Below are positions 1 to 7,302 of a stretch of DNA of 64,000 nucleotides, piece by piece. The translations under genes and the position numbers were made by a program. The stretch lies in the NCBI GenBank assembly GCA_020847395.1, contig JADLCD010000048.1:1-64000 (forward strand), given 5' to 3'. This DNA comes from Chitinophagaceae bacterium. GTDB lineage: Bacteria > Bacteroidota > Bacteroidia > Chitinophagales > Chitinophagaceae. Below the pieces are notes generated by a model. The model saw nothing but the letters and a program-made list of their open reading frames with translations, did not search any database and was not told the DNA's origin. Each line of letters starts with the position of its first letter. Position 1 is the stretch's first letter.

Positions 1-234
1 GAATGAGAGGTAAAAATACCGGGTAAACGCTTGTGGGTTTGAAGCCTTTAAAGCATTGTATTGAATAAAAAAAGATATGCTGCTTAAAAGAAACAAAAAC
101 AGGTTACCCCATAAAAGCACTTCTATATCAAAATTATATTGCCTCAGTTTTGAACTGAACAAAAAAAACAGGGAAGTTAATACGATAAATAACACACCGA
201 CAGGTATAAAACCTTTCGAAAATTTCATACGCAT
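1..234 (-). CDS. Membrane protein, N-terminal part (runs off window)
   Basis: A minus-strand frame is open from the ATG at 234 to the window edge (78 codons, no stop). A second in-frame ATG two codons later (228) is equally possible. The product starts with a short Met/Lys/Arg region and then two hydrophobic stretches, roughly residues 7-25 and 42-60, separated by a polar loop. I do not recognise the family. It is divergent from the DUF177 gene, and a TAnnTTTG-like element lies just upstream at 249-256. The frame, the two membrane segments and the promoter element support a real gene; its function is unknown. Confidence 0.6.
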   Translation of the reverse strand, partial: MRMKFSKGFIPVGVLFIVLTSLFFLFSSKLRQYNFDIEVLLWGNLFLFLLSSISFFIQYNALKASNPQAFTRYFYLSF

Positions 235-248
235 GTTTTAAAATTGTG

Positions 249-256
249 CAAATTTA
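249..256 (-). promoter_or_regulatory. Candidate -7 element of the divergent membrane protein gene
   Basis: Read on the minus strand this is TAAATTTG, a full match to the Bacteroidota TAnnTTTG -7 consensus. It ends 14 bases before the ATG at 234. No TTG sits at the usual 17-23 base spacing, so the call is tentative. Confidence 0.35.
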
Positions 257-402
257 CAATAGTCGCTATCAATATCAGGTAAAGGTTTATGTACTGAAAA
301 GAAGTACCAGCTTTGACATATTCTCCAAAATATTTCACAACTATTTAATTACCAGAGCATTAAACAAAACAGAGCCTTTAAACTATTAAGCTGGCTATTT
401 TC

Positions 403-434
403 TTGTAAAATCTTGCAGAATTCCCTTACCTTTG
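403..434 (+). promoter_or_regulatory. Promoter of the DUF177-rpmF unit
   Basis: TTG at 403-405 and TACCTTTG at 427-434 are separated by 21 bases, matching the Bacteroidota primary sigma consensus (TTG, 17-23 bases, TAnnTTTG). The ATG at 458 lies 23 bases past the -7 element, giving a short leader. This also argues against translation from the in-frame ATG at 413, which lies inside the promoter. Confidence 0.7.
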
Positions 435-457
435 CAAGCCTTAAAAAAACAAAAAGC

Positions 458-997
458 ATGGCAAACCGGAGAGAATATGAGATGGCTTTTGTAGGGCTTA
501 AACCGGGCAAGCATGAGTTTGTTTACGAGATAAACGAAAAGTTCTTTGCAGAAAATACATCCCAGGATTTTACAGATCCGCATGTAACTGTTAAACTGGT
601 ACTTGATAAAAAGCCATCTTTTCTTATGTTGAAATTTGAAATTGGCGGTACTGTTAAGTTGCTTTGCGATTTATGCGGCAATACCCTGGAAAAAAATTTG
701 TGGGATGATTTTGAAATGCTGGTGAAAATGGTTGATAATCCTGATGAGATGAATGCTGAAGAGGAAGATCCTGATGTGTATTATATTTCAAGAACGGAAA
801 GTCACATAGATGTAAAAGAATGGTTATACGAGTTCATAAACCTGAGCATTCCTTTACAACGCACCTGCCCTGATAAGCCTGACGGAAGTTCAGGTTGTAA
901 CCAGGAAGCGCTGGACATGCTCAAAAAACTGAACCAAACAAAAAAAGAAAACGAAAACCCGATCTGGAAAGGTCTGGATAAATTCAGAAACAATTAA
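458..997 (+). CDS. yceD: DUF177 (YceD-like) protein
   Basis: A 179-residue DUF177 protein. Members of this family sit beside rpmF in most bacteria and affect 23S rRNA accumulation. A CxxC pair (LLCDLCG, near residues 68-71) and two later Cys around residues 137-147 fit the zinc-binding layout of this family. The start at 458 is preferred over an in-frame ATG at 413 because 413 lies between the -33 and -7 promoter elements and adds residues the family lacks. The stop is 11 bases before rpmF, so the two are co-transcribed. Confidence 0.85.
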   Translation: MANRREYEMAFVGLKPGKHEFVYEINEKFFAENTSQDFTDPHVTVKLVLDKKPSFLMLKFEIGGTVKLLCDLCGNTLEKNLWDDFEMLVKMVDNPDEMNAEEEDPDVYYISRTESHIDVKEWLYEFINLSIPLQRTCPDKPDGSSGCNQEALDMLKKLNQTKKENENPIWKGLDKFRNN

Positions 998-1008
998 AAT
1001 TCAGTGTT

Positions 1009-1200
1009 ATGCCAAATCCGAAACGCAGACACTCTCAGCAACGCAGTGCAAAAAGAAGAACGCACTATATAGCAGAGACCGTGACTTTAAGTAAAGACAG
1101 TATTACAGGCGAAACGCATGTACGCCATCGTGCACATGTAAGTGAAGGAAAGTTGTATTACAAAGGAAAAGTTGTTGCGGAGAATTCTCCCATCAAATAA
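1009..1200 (+). CDS. rpmF: 50S ribosomal protein L32
   Basis: A 63-residue basic protein starting MPNPKRRHSQQRSAKRRTH, the classic L32 N-terminus, with the usual length. It is a structural protein of the large ribosomal subunit. The zinc-ribbon cysteines found in some L32 proteins are absent, as is common in the Cys-minus form. It lies 11 bases after DUF177 and 88 bases before plsX, which appears to have its own promoter. Confidence 0.97.
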   Translation: MPNPKRRHSQQRSAKRRTHYIAETVTLSKDSITGETHVRHRAHVSEGKLYYKGKVVAENSPIK

Positions 1201-1223
1201 TTTATTCCCTAATTAATATTATT

Positions 1224-1281
1224 ATTCCCAAATCCGGGTAATGAAAATTTATTTGGATTTGGGAATAGATTTTTCCCAAAT
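1224..1281 (+). promoter_or_regulatory. Nested inverted repeats over the plsX promoter
   Basis: ATTCCCAAATCC (1224-1235) and GGATTTGGGAAT (1255-1266) form a perfect 12-bp inverted repeat with a 19-base loop. ATTTGGGAA (1257-1265) also pairs perfectly with TTCCCAAAT (1273-1281) across 7 bases. The TTCCCAAAT word thus occurs three times, two direct and one inverted. The first stem followed by AGATTTTT could be the rpmF terminator. The second covers the -33/-7 spacer of plsX and looks like an operator. Confidence 0.5.
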
Positions 1282-1284
1282 TTG
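1252..1284 (+). promoter_or_regulatory. Promoter of plsX, possibly leaderless
   Basis: TTTG at 1252-1255 and CAAATTTG at 1277-1284 (7 of 8 to TAnnTTTG) are 21 bases apart. Only four bases separate the -7 element from the plsX ATG at 1289, so transcription should begin at or next to the start codon. Confidence 0.5.
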
Positions 1285-1288
1285 CTGC

Positions 1289-2230
1289 ATGAACATTGCC
1301 TTAGACATGATGGGCGGTGATTATGCCCCCGCAGAAGCAATACTCGGTATTAAAGAGTATTTATCAACTACAGAAAGTGCCGCACACCTTATATTGGTTG
1401 GAGATGATGCAAAACTGCAACCACTTATAACCGACCATCTTTCAAATTATTCAAAAAAATTTACGGTTGTTCATGCGCCACAGGTTATTGATATGCATGA
1501 GCATCCTACCAAAGCGCTGAAAGAAAAACAACAATCTTCCGTTGCCATCGGTTTTCATTTATTGGCAACCGGCAAGGCAGACGCCTTTATCAGCGCAGGA
1601 AATACAGGCGCCATGCTGGTAGGAGCACTATACAGTATTAAACCAACAGAAGGCGTAAGCAGACCAACAATCGGAACTTATTTACCCCGCGAAAATGGCG
1701 GGCTCGGGCTTTTGCTTGATGCCGGTATTAATGCAGATTGCAAACCCGAAAACCTGGTACAGTTTGCGGTACTCGGTTCTTTGTTTGTACAGCATGTGTG
1801 GAATATTGAAAACCCCAAAGTTGCCTTACTGAATATAGGAGAAGAAGAAGGAAAAGGAAATATACTGGCGCAGGCAACATACCCGCTCTTAAAAGAAAAT
1901 AAGCAAATAAATTTTGTTGGAAATGTTGAAGGCCGGGATATCTTTTTAGATAAAGCTGATGTAATTGTTTGCGAAGGCTTTACCGGCAACGTAATACTTA
2001 AAATGGCAGAAAGCATACATGATATTGCCAAACGTCGCAACATAAAAGATGCATACCTTGATCGTTTTGACTTTGAACAATATGGTGGTGTTCCTGTATT
2101 AGGTGTAAACAAACCTGTTATTATCGGGCATGGCATATCTCACGGGCCCTCATTTAAAAATATGATTATTCTCTCTCAAAAAATTATTGAGATAAACCTG
2201 ATGGAGAAAATCAGGAATAGCTTTAAATAG
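1289..2230 (+). CDS. plsX: Phosphate acyltransferase PlsX
   Basis: A 313-residue PlsX: it converts acyl-ACP to acyl-phosphate, the first step of the PlsX/PlsY route to phosphatidic acid, at the inner face of the membrane. Family motifs visible are NIALDMMGGDYAP at the N-terminus, FISAGNTGAM, LLDAGINADCKPENL, NIGEEEGKG, CEGFTGNV and the C-terminal GHG. The start at 1289 matches the family start; an upstream ATG at 1241 would add 16 unrelated residues and lies within the repeat/promoter region. The usual neighbour fabH is 4 kb away and inverted. Confidence 0.95.
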   Translation: MNIALDMMGGDYAPAEAILGIKEYLSTTESAAHLILVGDDAKLQPLITDHLSNYSKKFTVVHAPQVIDMHEHPTKALKEKQQSSVAIGFHLLATGKADAFISAGNTGAMLVGALYSIKPTEGVSRPTIGTYLPRENGGLGLLLDAGINADCKPENLVQFAVLGSLFVQHVWNIENPKVALLNIGEEEGKGNILAQATYPLLKENKQINFVGNVEGRDIFLDKADVIVCEGFTGNVILKMAESIHDIAKRRNIKDAYLDRFDFEQYGGVPVLGVNKPVIIGHGISHGPSFKNMIILSQKIIEINLMEKIRNSFK

Positions 2231-2250
2231 GTATATTCCCATATTTATAT

Positions 2251-3057
2251 TTATCTGTCTGGCTTAGATATTGTTTGTATTAGCCTTTGTAATAAAGATT
2301 TATTTCTTGTTATAATTTTAACCCTGCCATTAATGTTAGGATTAAACGGTATTGGTATCTCATAAGTAGTATTTAGGCTATCAGGAAGATCAATATATAT
2401 CTTATAAACATTTTGCGCCTGATTATTGTCAGAATTTATGTTTGGTATTCCAAATTTCCCGGTAATATTACTACTCCAAAGCGCCCTTTTTAATTGTATA
2501 ACCGGGTTGAGCCAGGTTAAAACATAGGTAAGTTCCCTTAGCGAAAACAGCTTTGTATATCTATTTTTTTGAGGTTTTATAATATCTTTCTCCCATGTTC
2601 CTACCGTTACTGAGGGGTAGTTTGGATAACTGTATGTGGACAGCATGGGATTATAAAATATCAAATTTATTTTGGGGTAAAATGAAAATAGAATAATAAA
2701 ATCCGTAGCTGAAAATATATCAATAATTATCGTGTTCGGCCGATATACCTCTACAATTCTATACAAAGCTCTTTTTCTTTTGAGATATACTTCCTGACGT
2801 AAGTAGTAAAACACTGCTTTCCAAAAAGAAACTTTATTATCTGTATAACCCTTGTCATTACAAAGCGCTAAAGGATCGTGCCCCATACAAAACCTGCTTT
2901 CCGTCAGCAGGATCTCAGAAAATCCGTGATCGGTTACAAGCTTGCCAAGATCCGGGTTGGCTATAGCATATGCAACATCGCATTCATTTGACAAGAGGTT
3001 AGCCAGGTAAAAACCTGGCAGAATATGACTGCGAATAGGCGCCGGAATAAACAGCAC
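2251..3057 (-). CDS. UGT/MGT-like glycosyltransferase, truncated, probably decayed
   Basis: The 268-residue product starts VLFIPAPIRSHILPGFYLANLL, the N-terminal signature of GT-B glycosyltransferases of the UGT/macrolide-transferase type (usual length about 400). The nucleotide-sugar-binding C-terminal domain is missing: the frame stops 20 bases from the plsX stop. The open frame begins with GTG at 3057, directly after ATG AAA AAG TGA at 3069-3058. An intact version would read MKK-x-VLFIPAPI, so a nonsense codon at position 4 is likely. It might still initiate at the GTG. Orientation and state match the other damaged genes up to 6034. Confidence 0.5.
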   Translation of the reverse strand: MLFIPAPIRSHILPGFYLANLLSNECDVAYAIANPDLGKLVTDHGFSEILLTESRFCMGHDPLALCNDKGYTDNKVSFWKAVFYYLRQEVYLKRKRALYRIVEVYRPNTIIIDIFSATDFIILFSFYPKINLIFYNPMLSTYSYPNYPSVTVGTWEKDIIKPQKNRYTKLFSLRELTYVLTWLNPVIQLKRALWSSNITGKFGIPNINSDNNQAQNVYKIYIDLPDSLNTTYEIPIPFNPNINGRVKIITRNKSLLQRLIQTISKPDR

Positions 3058-3098
3058 TCACTTTTTCATTTTATAACACCTACATTGTTGCGTTTATA

Positions 3099-4778
3099 TT
3101 ATTCTGTTACTTTTAAATCAGCATTATACAAATCTCTCACATTGGCGCTTCTTATGTACCACACATAATCTCCCGGTGCCATTTTTAGCTCAATTTCTTT
3201 TTCATTCGTTATTTTTTTGATATAGCAGGGAACAGGCAACTTTATGCTGTCATATTCCTTTTTCAGGTAAACACATAATAACAACGCTTCGCCCTTGCCT
3301 CTTTCTTTTATTTTGGGTATGCTGATTTGTACAGTTTTATAATCGGTGGTATCTCCTCCTATATACGCTATACGATCAGCGCTCAGGTTATTATACACGT
3401 ATTCATCTACATAGTCCTCTTTGTCAGGTACTCCATGTATAACAGATAAACCCTTAGGAGGTGTTTTTGTAGTGCTTCTTGTATGTGGTGAATAATAGGT
3501 TTGATCAATGCAAAAGGGTTCAATACCACTGATGTTCCAGAATTGCTGTGCCATCAGTTTTCTTCCCGATTTGCTTTTGTTTTTAAGAATATGTCCCCAT
3601 CCTGCAAATACCAAAACCTTCGCTGCTGAATCTTGCTGAATGGTTTTCCTGAAGAGGTTTTGGGCCTGTATAAGTTCCCTGTCTCCGGTCTGATCCTCAT
3701 CCTGCTCATATGCCACGAGTTGAAAACCTGCATGCTTCGCTGCCCTGATGAGGTTAGCCATATTGTATTCCCTGGTATAAAACCCTGATTCCAGGTCGGG
3801 AGCACCCCTTTCGTTTATGGCTGTATCATTTTCATTAATAGCCTCCATGGCGAAATATTTAAACCCTCTGTCTGCAAACTTTTTTAATAAATATGCCATA
3901 CCAAGACGACCACGTGTGTTTACATGAGATTCATTAAACATGACAACCTGGTATTTAGTCCATTCATTTATTACACTATCATTGATCGGCTCAAAAGAAA
4001 CCGATTTGTTAAATGAATCTAATGAGTCTGTATTAGAAAACGTTCGCCAGTACTTTCCAGCAGCACTATCATCGGCCACAAAAGAAGAATAAGTAGACAT
4101 AGCCTGTAAGTAAAGCTCCATTGACAATTTATCTAAACGATAAACATCCTCATCTTTTTTAATCCTATCCAATGCATCTAAATAATTACCCTCTTTCATA
4201 TTGAAGAATGCATCAGAGCCCTGGTCAAAAGGGCTTTGAAAATCTTTAAAACTAACATTCTTTCCAATTTGCATATCCTCAATATGTTGTTCATGCTCAT
4301 ATTGAGCAAATTCGAGCAGTTTTTTTATATCCATATTGTCGTTCTCGTGTCGATAAGACCTTACCGCTAATAGAAAATCATATTGATGTACCGGAATGAC
4401 ATATAAAATACTAACCGTTCCAGTTTCCAGGCTGAGAGAATCAATTTTTCTAAAATAAGCTCTGTCATTTTTAACTACCTGTGAGTACCCTTTCCTGACA
4501 TAAAATGTCGAATCTTTAGAAACTACAGCGAATCCATAATTATGAAAAACTCCCCCCACTGTTCCTAATCCATTGAACAGCGGCCAACGTTTTGCAAAAT
4601 CACTTTTAGTAACCTTGTGCAGGGTTTTATTCAAACTTAAACTTCGACGAGTTGTATTTAATTTAAAATCACCCATCAATACAATTTTAAATTGAAGGCA
4701 TTTGTTGTAATAGTGGGTTAGATAGTCATTTTTTACAATGCCGCATTGCCGCAATTCTCGACCAGGATTACAACTCAC
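3099..4778 (-). CDS. EreA/ChaN-like lipoprotein, signal peptide out of frame
   Basis: A 559-residue product. Around residues 280-315 it has VVMFNESHVNTRGRLG then a gap to FKYFAMEAI, and later VLVFAGWGHILK. This resembles the conserved core of the erythromycin esterase / ChaN / TraB-like superfamily (G/N-E-x-H, then A/M-E). Activity is unknown. The open frame starts at GTG 4778, immediately after nine T (minus strand, 4787-4779). Removing one T joins it to a reading from ATG 4842 or 4806, giving KKMPLITAVFFVSCNPGR, a lipoprotein signal with VSC lipobox. So the true gene is probably a lipoprotein with a homopolymer indel. It is followed by the truncated glycosyltransferase. Confidence 0.5.
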   Translation of the reverse strand: MSCNPGRELRQCGIVKNDYLTHYYNKCLQFKIVLMGDFKLNTTRRSLSLNKTLHKVTKSDFAKRWPLFNGLGTVGGVFHNYGFAVVSKDSTFYVRKGYSQVVKNDRAYFRKIDSLSLETGTVSILYVIPVHQYDFLLAVRSYRHENDNMDIKKLLEFAQYEHEQHIEDMQIGKNVSFKDFQSPFDQGSDAFFNMKEGNYLDALDRIKKDEDVYRLDKLSMELYLQAMSTYSSFVADDSAAGKYWRTFSNTDSLDSFNKSVSFEPINDSVINEWTKYQVVMFNESHVNTRGRLGMAYLLKKFADRGFKYFAMEAINENDTAINERGAPDLESGFYTREYNMANLIRAAKHAGFQLVAYEQDEDQTGDRELIQAQNLFRKTIQQDSAAKVLVFAGWGHILKNKSKSGRKLMAQQFWNISGIEPFCIDQTYYSPHTRSTTKTPPKGLSVIHGVPDKEDYVDEYVYNNLSADRIAYIGGDTTDYKTVQISIPKIKERGKGEALLLCVYLKKEYDSIKLPVPCYIKKITNEKEIELKMAPGDYVWYIRSANVRDLYNADLKVTE

Positions 4779-4787
4779 AAAAAAAAA
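4779..4787 (-). repeat. Nine-base A/T homopolymer in a signal-peptide region
   Basis: Nine consecutive A on the plus strand (T on the coding strand) sit where the upstream lipoprotein signal frame meets the long frame at 4778. Eight instead of nine would fuse the two frames. The tract can be a slippage site or an assembly error. Confidence 0.6.
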
Positions 4788-4810
4788 CTGCTGTTATCAA
4801 TGGCATTTTT

Positions 4811-5023
4811 TTATAGATATTTGCAAGACCATGTCCCTTCATATGGGTTGTAATTGCACTTAAGAGGTTTTGAATATACATTTGATCTGTCTTTTAAATA
4901 TGCACGACAATCCTGGCACATATACCTATACTCACAAACCTTACAATCCTCTATCTTGTCTTTGTTAATATTCCATAAGGAGAAAAACTCTCTCTCACTT
5001 AGAATATCTTTTATGCCATAGAG
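4811..5023 (-). pseudogene. Remnant of a grasp-with-spasm peptide maturase (GwsS C-terminus)
   Basis: A minus-strand frame of 70 codons (TAG just upstream at 5026-5024, TAA at 4813-4811) encodes CKVCEYRYMCQDCRAY and, further on, YSKPLKCNYNPYEGTW. The C-x2-C-x5-C-x2-C pattern followed by KPLKCxYNPYxGxW is the C-terminal SPASM region of the radical SAM maturase of grasp-with-spasm RiPP systems in Bacteroidota. The radical SAM core (CxxxCxxC) and about 80% of the protein are gone, and no ATP-grasp partner or precursor gene is visible. The following lipoprotein signal frame overlaps its 3' end, suggesting an old operon. Confidence 0.65.
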
Positions 5024-5131
5024 CTAAAATTAACAGAATGAAAGAAAAGACAAGCACAAAAACTACGATATCATTAATATTCCACGCACATCAACGTAAT
5101 CTTTTAGATGAATAGCTTTCTTCCAAAAGAG

Positions 5132-6034
5132 TTAAGATTCCGTCTCAATAATCTCAAAAAAGCCATTAGGTTTTGCACAAAAAATTTGGGGTAAAGTTTT
5201 CCAGTCAGGCACGACAAGCTCAGGGTGTTTTTTTAAAAAATGAAAATGAAAGTACATGAATTCAATATTTTCGCTGCCTCCAAAAATTTTGCCTTTATAA
5301 TATATAACAGGATTTACAAAGGGTTTTACGTGACCTTTCTCATCAACCCGATCCTGCTCTAAAACTATATCATCACCCCAAAAAACTTTAATTTGGGTAT
5401 TTAGTGCTTCTTTTCGTACAACATGAGTAATACTCTCTACTTCCGATTCTAATTCTTCAAATTTATATCCTGCAATAAGTTTCCACCACAAATTATTACA
5501 TTCATCAAAACATAACGAGCAATCTGATGTAAATACCTTTTTATAATCCTTACTTTTTAAAAACAGTTCATTAATAATTTGTTTATTCCTGTAAAGTGTA
5601 AAATGACCGGTTATAAAATTTTTTCGAGATGTAATAATATCATGTTGAGAAAGGATATCGTCTGTAATAAATTCACTTATATCTCCCCAAATGATATCAA
5701 TATCGGTATGCCCCCAGAATACATATTGGCTTACATAATCTTCGAAGATAAGCCCAAATGCAGGCCTCAAATCACAAATCTTATATGCTCGTTGTAAATT
5801 TATTTCTAACCCTAATTTTTCCGTGGCCAGCTTGTTAAAGCATTCAAGTGTAAACGGTATAAATGAGGTATTAGGAGGACACCTGGAAGGGATAATACAA
5901 TCGGTAAAAATAATAAACTGAACACTTCGATTTTGACAGCAACTCTGTAGAAAAATATTGAACCAATTTGGCCATTTACCAAAATAAAGAATAATTAATG
6001 CTATTGAATTTCCTTTATAACCTTGTGGCTCCAT
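5132..6034 (-). CDS. DUF6625-like putative glycosyltransferase
   Basis: A 300-residue protein beginning MEPQGYKGNSIALIILYFGKW, then a GT-A-like fold signature: a DxD motif in FWGHTDIDIIWGDI (about residues 106-119) and WGDD with VEQD-like acidic residues further on. The length and motif fit the DUF6625 family of predicted sugar transferases seen in Bacteroidota polysaccharide and RiPP loci. Substrate is unknown. It is the only apparently intact gene of the 2251-6034 island and is the first in the minus-strand direction. It ends 108 bases before the GwsS remnant. Confidence 0.55.
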   Translation of the reverse strand: MEPQGYKGNSIALIILYFGKWPNWFNIFLQSCCQNRSVQFIIFTDCIIPSRCPPNTSFIPFTLECFNKLATEKLGLEINLQRAYKICDLRPAFGLIFEDYVSQYVFWGHTDIDIIWGDISEFITDDILSQHDIITSRKNFITGHFTLYRNKQIINELFLKSKDYKKVFTSDCSLCFDECNNLWWKLIAGYKFEELESEVESITHVVRKEALNTQIKVFWGDDIVLEQDRVDEKGHVKPFVNPVIYYKGKIFGGSENIEFMYFHFHFLKKHPELVVPDWKTLPQIFCAKPNGFFEIIETES

Positions 6035-6192
6035 ATTGCAGATACAAACATCGATTATGATTAGCTAATCAACTACGTAGAAAACCAAAAAGATATACTA
6101 CAGAATTTTCGTATTTACGAATTGTGTTTTAGAATATGCAGGAATTAATATTTTGTATTTTTCTACAGAAAACAATAAAACTTAACTAAAGT

Positions 6193-7185
6193 TTAATACC
6201 CCCACTTAATCAACGTAGCTCCCCAGGTAAAGCCGCCGCCAAAAGCAGCCAATACAAGGTTATCACCTTTCTTTAATTTATCCTGCCAGTCCCAAAGGCA
6301 AAGCGGAAGTGTGCCTGCAGTAGTATTGCCATAGCGTTCAATATTCAGCATCACTTTTTCGTGAGGCAATCCAATACGGTTTGCGGTAGCATCTATAATT
6401 CTTTTATTGGCCTGGTGCGGCACCAGCCATGCAATATCATCGCCGGTAAGGTTATTGCGTTGCAGTAATTCGTAGCTAACATCTGCCATATCTTTTACGG
6501 CATGTTTAAATACAGCCTGACCTTCCTGGTAAATGAAATGCTCTTTGTTTGTTACAGATGCTATAGATGCTGGTCTTAATGAACCGCCGGCTTTCATGTG
6601 AAGATGATGCCCCCCCATACCATCACTTTTCAAAATACTATCTCTTACACCATAACCTTCGGTATTAGGTTCAAGCAAAACAGCTCCTGCCCCATCTCCA
6701 AAAATAATACAGGTGGTTCTATCGCTATAATCTACAATAGCACTCATTTTATCAGCGCCGGCAACAATCACTTTTTTATATCGCCCGCTTTCAATAAGTG
6801 AAGCGCCTGTGGTAAGGGCATATAAAAAGCCGCTACAGGCAGCGGCAAGATCAAACCCCCACGCATTTTTAGCGCCAAGTTTATGGCAGGCTAAATTTGC
6901 GGTTGAAGGAAATACCATGTCAGGAGTAACAGTACCAACAATCAGGCAGTCTATTTCTTCAGCGCTCATCTGTTTTTTATTCAAAATATCCTGCACTGCC
7001 GGCACAACCATATCAGAAGTTGCAAGTCCTTCTCCTTTAAGAATCCTTCTCTCTGATATACCGGTTCTAATTTTTATCCATTCATCATTGGTGTCTACTA
7101 ATTTTTCAAGTTCAGCGTTAGTAAGCTTATATTCCGGAACGTATCCGCCAACGGCTGTAATAGCAGCACTTATTTTTGAGCTCAT
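6193..7185 (-). CDS. fabH: 3-oxoacyl-ACP synthase III (KAS III)
   Basis: A 330-residue KAS III that condenses acetyl-CoA with malonyl-ACP to start fatty acid synthesis. The catalytic triad is visible: Cys117 in DLAAACSGF, His in VPHQANKRI and Asn in YGNTTAGTLPL. The C-terminal AAFGGGFTWGA is also standard. The start at 7185 (MSSKISAAITAVGGYVPE) fits the family; the frame extends 21 codons further upstream through a promoter. In many bacteria it directly follows plsX; here it is inverted and separated by the decaying island. Confidence 0.95.
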   Translation of the reverse strand: MSSKISAAITAVGGYVPEYKLTNAELEKLVDTNDEWIKIRTGISERRILKGEGLATSDMVVPAVQDILNKKQMSAEEIDCLIVGTVTPDMVFPSTANLACHKLGAKNAWGFDLAAACSGFLYALTTGASLIESGRYKKVIVAGADKMSAIVDYSDRTTCIIFGDGAGAVLLEPNTEGYGVRDSILKSDGMGGHHLHMKAGGSLRPASIASVTNKEHFIYQEGQAVFKHAVKDMADVSYELLQRNNLTGDDIAWLVPHQANKRIIDATANRIGLPHEKVMLNIERYGNTTAGTLPLCLWDWQDKLKKGDNLVLAAFGGGFTWGATLIKWGY

Positions 7186-7211
7186 CTTATTTTGAAGTTT
7201 CAAATTGGGCA

Positions 7212-7239
7212 CGAAAATACAATTATCAGGATAAACCAA
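7212..7239 (-). promoter_or_regulatory. Promoter of fabH
   Basis: On the minus strand TTG (7239-7237) is followed after 17 bases by TATTTTCG (7219-7212), 7 of 8 to TAnnTTTG. The -7 element ends 26 bases before the ATG at 7185. It lies inside the frame that extends upstream of fabH, supporting the shorter start. Confidence 0.5.
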
Positions 7240-7302
7240 CACGTTCAATATCGCTTTCTTTTACTATATTTAATAATGGTTTAATCCTAAAACAGGTGTT
7301 GC

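Noticed and set aside
1241..1288. Upstream ATG start for plsX
   Set aside because: It adds 16 residues not in the family and lies within the palindromes and promoter; ATG 1289 matches the PlsX N-terminus.
1678..2136. Long minus-strand frame inside plsX
   Set aside because: It is the antisense shadow of a well-conserved gene and has Ser/Phe/Pro-rich composition typical of such shadows.
4999..5088. Minus-strand hydrophobic frame reading NDIVVFVLVFSFILLIL
   Set aside because: No start codon precedes the hydrophobic part, it overlaps the GwsS remnant in another frame, and nothing supports translation.
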